From an uncultured Candidatus Planktophila sp. (GTDB lineage: Bacteria; Actinomycetota; Actinomycetes; Nanopelagicales; Nanopelagicaceae): 8,567 nt of DNA. A program made the translations under genes and the position numbers. Location of the stretch: contig CALJUA010000041.1 of assembly GCA_937975715.1 (NCBI GenBank), forward strand, positions 1 through 8,567. The letters are read 5' to 3'. Positions 6,460-8,567 of this stretch are shown here, one piece after another (position 1 is the first letter of the stretch; each line of letters begins with the position of its first letter). The notes beneath the pieces are model-generated. The model had not been told where the DNA came from. It saw only the letters and a list, made by a program, of their open reading frames with translations, and did not search any database.

Positions 6460-7626
6460 GTGGATCTCTACGAATATCAAGCACGCGATCTCTTTGAAAA
6501 GCACACCGTCCCAGTTCTTAAGGGCGCAGTGGCAACAACACCAGAAGCAGCTCGCGATGCAGCAGCTGATATGGGTGGAAAGGTCGTCGTTAAGGCGCAG
6601 GTAAAAGTTGGTGGACGCGGCAAGGCTGGCGGAGTAAAGCTTGCAGTAGATGCAGCAGATACATTTGAAAAGGCATCAGCAATTCTCGGTATGGATATCA
6701 AGGGTCACACTGTTCACAAGGTGATGATCGCTCAAGCAGCTCCGATTGTTGATGAGTACTACATTTCAATTCTTCTCGATCGCTCAAATCGCACATTCCT
6801 GGTCATGGCATCTGTTGCCGGCGGAATGGATATCGAAGAAGTCGCACATACAACTCCTGAAAAGCTTGCAAAGGTTCCAGTAAGTGCAGTCGATGGAATT
6901 GATAAGGCGCTCGCTACCAAGATTATTACTCAGGCACAGTTCCCAGCAGATGTTGCTGATCAGGTTGCTGATGTACTTGTGAAGTTATGGGAGACATTCC
7001 AATCAGAGGATGCAACTCTCGTTGAAGTTAATCCATTGGTAAAGACTGAAGACGGTCGCATCATCGCTCTCGATGGCAAAGTCTCACTCGACGAGAATGC
7101 AGATTTCCGTCAGCCAGATCACGCAGCTTTGGTTGATACAGCAACAGCAAATGCTCTTGAAGAAGCAGCGAAGGCTAAGGGTCTTAACTACGTCAAGCTC
7201 GATAACGGTCAGGTTGGAATCATCGGTAACGGTGCGGGACTTGTGATGTCGACTCTCGACGTTGTTGCATACGCTGGCGAGAAGTTCGGTGGAATGCGTC
7301 CAGCAAACTTCCTCGATATCGGAGGCGGAGCATCTGCACAGGTAATGGCAGATGGACTCTCAATCATTCTCGGCGATCCAGATGTGAAGAGCGTTTTTGT
7401 TAACGTCTTCGGTGGAATCACCGCATGCGATGCTGTTGCAAACGGAATCGTTCAGGCTCTCGAGCTTCTCGGCGATAAGGCAACAAAGCCCATCGTTGTT
7501 CGACTCGATGGCAATAATGTCCTTGAAGGACGCGCAATTTTGAACGCTGCAAACCACCCACTGGTTGAGCAGGCAGAGACTATGGATGGAGCAGCATCAC
7601 GCGCTGCAGAATTGGCGGCAAAGTAA
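6460..7626 (+). CDS. sucC: Succinyl-CoA ligase (ADP/GDP-forming) beta subunit
   Basis: SucC is the nucleotide-binding subunit of the TCA-cycle enzyme that interconverts succinyl-CoA and succinate with formation of ATP or GTP. The 388 residues match the family's usual length. The ATP-grasp domain begins MDLYEYQARDLFEKH and shows VVVKAQVKVGGRGKAGGVK (42-60), with the nucleotide-binding Lys and Gly-rich loop. The metal-binding segment LVEVNPL (187-193) and ALDGKV (203-208) follow. The C-terminal ligase domain shows GIIGNGAGLVMSTLD (253-267), NFLDIGGGAS (283-292) and FVNVFGGITACD (313-324). GTG 6460 is supported by the N-terminal family sequence and an AAGGAG site 6 nt upstream. Nucleotide preference cannot be read from sequence. 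It is the first gene of a two-gene operon with sucD. Confidence 0.98.
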   Translation: MDLYEYQARDLFEKHTVPVLKGAVATTPEAARDAAADMGGKVVVKAQVKVGGRGKAGGVKLAVDAADTFEKASAILGMDIKGHTVHKVMIAQAAPIVDEYYISILLDRSNRTFLVMASVAGGMDIEEVAHTTPEKLAKVPVSAVDGIDKALATKIITQAQFPADVADQVADVLVKLWETFQSEDATLVEVNPLVKTEDGRIIALDGKVSLDENADFRQPDHAALVDTATANALEEAAKAKGLNYVKLDNGQVGIIGNGAGLVMSTLDVVAYAGEKFGGMRPANFLDIGGGASAQVMADGLSIILGDPDVKSVFVNVFGGITACDAVANGIVQALELLGDKATKPIVVRLDGNNVLEGRAILNAANHPLVEQAETMDGAASRAAELAAK

Positions 7627-8507
7627 TGTCAATCTTTATTAACTCTTCCAGCAAGATCATCGTTCAGGGTATGACAGGTTCTGAAGGAACAAAGCACACT
7701 CGTCGCATGTTGGCATCAGGCTCAAAGGTTGTCGGTGGAGTTACACCAGGCAAGGGTGGCCAAGTTGTCGATATCGACGGAACATCATTGCCTGTATTCA
7801 ACACAGTTGCTGAGGCGATGGCCGCAACGGGTGCAAATGTTTCTGTTGTCTTCGTTCCACCTAAGTTTGCAAAGGCAGCTGTTATCGATGCAATCGATGC
7901 AAAGATGCCTTTGGTCGTTGTTATTACTGAAGGAATTCCAGTTCATGACTCTGCATACTTCTATGCATATTCATTGAAGTCCGGAACAACTCAGATCATC
8001 GGACCTAACTGCCCAGGACTTATCAGCCCAGAGCAGTCAAACGTCGGAATCATTCCGGCTGACATTACAAAGAAGGGCCCTATTGGACTCGTCTCAAAGT
8101 CAGGAACACTTACTTATCAGATGATGTACGAACTCCGCGACATCGGATTCTCAACAGCGGTTGGAATCGGTGGAGATCCAGTTATCGGAACAACCCATAT
8201 CGATTGCCTTCGCGCATTCCAGGATGATCCAGAGACTGAAGCAATCGTCATGATTGGTGAAATCGGTGGAGATGCTGAAGAGCGCGCTGCTGCATTTATT
8301 GCAGAGTATGTGAAGAAGCCTGTTGTCGGTTACGTTGCAGGCTTTACCGCTCCTGAAGGAAAGACAATGGGCCACGCTGGCGCGATTGTCTCTGGCTCTT
8401 CAGGAACAGCGCAGGCTAAGAAAGATGCTCTTGAAGCAGCTGGCGTCAAGGTTGGACAAACTCCTAGCGAAACTGCGCGCTTAATGCGCGAGATTCTCGG
8501 ACGTTAA
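7626..8507 (+). CDS. sucD: Succinyl-CoA ligase alpha subunit
   Basis: SucD binds CoA and carries the phosphorylated active-site histidine of succinyl-CoA ligase. The 293-residue length is normal. The N-terminal CoA-binding Rossmann domain has IIVQGMTGSEGTKHTRRML (11-29) and GVTPGKGG (38-45), then VVVITEGIP (97-105) and IIGPNCPGLISP (124-135). The ligase domain has LVSKSGTLTYQ (155-165) and GIGGDPVIGTTHID (180-193). The catalytic His250 lies in GKTMGHAGAIVSG. Its ATG shares one base with the sucC TAA (TAATG), and no separate Shine-Dalgarno is evident, so translation is probably coupled to sucC, helping to keep the two subunits in balance. Nothing is missing or unusual in the protein. Confidence 0.98.
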   Translation: MSIFINSSSKIIVQGMTGSEGTKHTRRMLASGSKVVGGVTPGKGGQVVDIDGTSLPVFNTVAEAMAATGANVSVVFVPPKFAKAAVIDAIDAKMPLVVVITEGIPVHDSAYFYAYSLKSGTTQIIGPNCPGLISPEQSNVGIIPADITKKGPIGLVSKSGTLTYQMMYELRDIGFSTAVGIGGDPVIGTTHIDCLRAFQDDPETEAIVMIGEIGGDAEERAAAFIAEYVKKPVVGYVAGFTAPEGKTMGHAGAIVSGSSGTAQAKKDALEAAGVKVGQTPSETARLMREILGR

Positions 8508-8514
8508 TTCAGCG

Positions 8515-8567
8515 ATGCAACGCGTCCTCTCGGTCTCGTTGTCTCACGCAATACGTGGAGCAGCACT
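8515..8567 (+). CDS. Possible start of an unidentified gene, cut by the window edge
   Basis: ATG 8515, 7 nt after the sucD stop, opens a frame that stays open to the end of the window (17 complete codons, beginning MQRVLSVSLSHAIRGAA). The tight spacing fits the rest of the window, and in other Actinobacteria a membrane-protein gene of the DUF6350 type can follow sucD. No Shine-Dalgarno is seen. The other two forward frames are also open over these few bases, and minus-strand frames run through too, so a convergent gene end is equally possible. I do not recognise the peptide. Confidence 0.25.
   Translation, partial: MQRVLSVSLSHAIRGAA

Noticed and set aside
1..8567. Defence system, CRISPR array, tRNA or rRNA gene, insertion sequence or horizontally acquired island
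   Set aside because: No repeat arrays, cloverleaf sequences, transposase motifs or terminal inverted repeats were seen. Codon style is uniform and all full-length genes except the deacetylase have clear housekeeping assignments.

Overview
The window is a dense stretch of bacterial housekeeping genes with about 50% GC where sampled. The order guaB, then the CBS-less paralogue guaB3, then guaA is typical of Actinobacteria (Actinomycetota). The family-level sequence details fit that phylum: a guaB3 gene, a cyclophilin with CHRLTT/LQCGDP motifs, and a PcrA/UvrD1 helicase ending in KRLLLRYAPV. The moderate GC, 1-11 nt gene overlaps, zero-length junctions and apparent leaderless starts suggest a streamlined, possibly freshwater, low-GC actinobacterium such as the Nanopelagicales (acI) or Luna-type lineages. 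That placement is inference; the phylum is much firmer.

Region 1 (1-3392, + strand) is a guanine-nucleotide operon. It holds the last 17 codons of guaB, then guaB3 starting on the very next base, then guaA overlapping guaB3 by 11 nt. A gene for a secreted cyclophilin-type peptidyl-prolyl isomerase follows 10 nt after guaA. GuaB and GuaA carry IMP to XMP to GMP; the role of GuaB3 is less settled. The cyclophilin has no obvious link to purines and probably shares only the transcript.

Region 2 (3396-4121, - strand) is a PIG-L/LmbE-family zinc deacetylase of unknown substrate. It converges on the cyclophilin gene with 3 nt between stop codons. It diverges from the helicase gene with 27 nt between start codons. 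The divergent gap is nearly mirror-symmetric: each strand carries a TAGRCT -10-like hexamer exactly 7 nt before its ATG.

Region 3 (4149-6392, + strand) is the SF1A DNA helicase PcrA/UvrD1, with all helicase motifs and the C-terminal Tudor-like domain.

Region 4 (6393-8507, + strand) is a 67-nt promoter/leader region followed by sucC and sucD, which overlap by one base. They encode the two subunits of the TCA-cycle succinyl-CoA ligase. The last 60 nt may hold the start of another gene but are too short to judge.

No RNA genes, CRISPR arrays, insertion sequences or prophage signs were seen, and there is no gene-free stretch above 300 nt. I found no novel multi-gene system. The most unusual items are the symmetric divergent promoter, the His at the catalytic-Cys position of GuaB3, and the exported cyclophilin in the gua operon.
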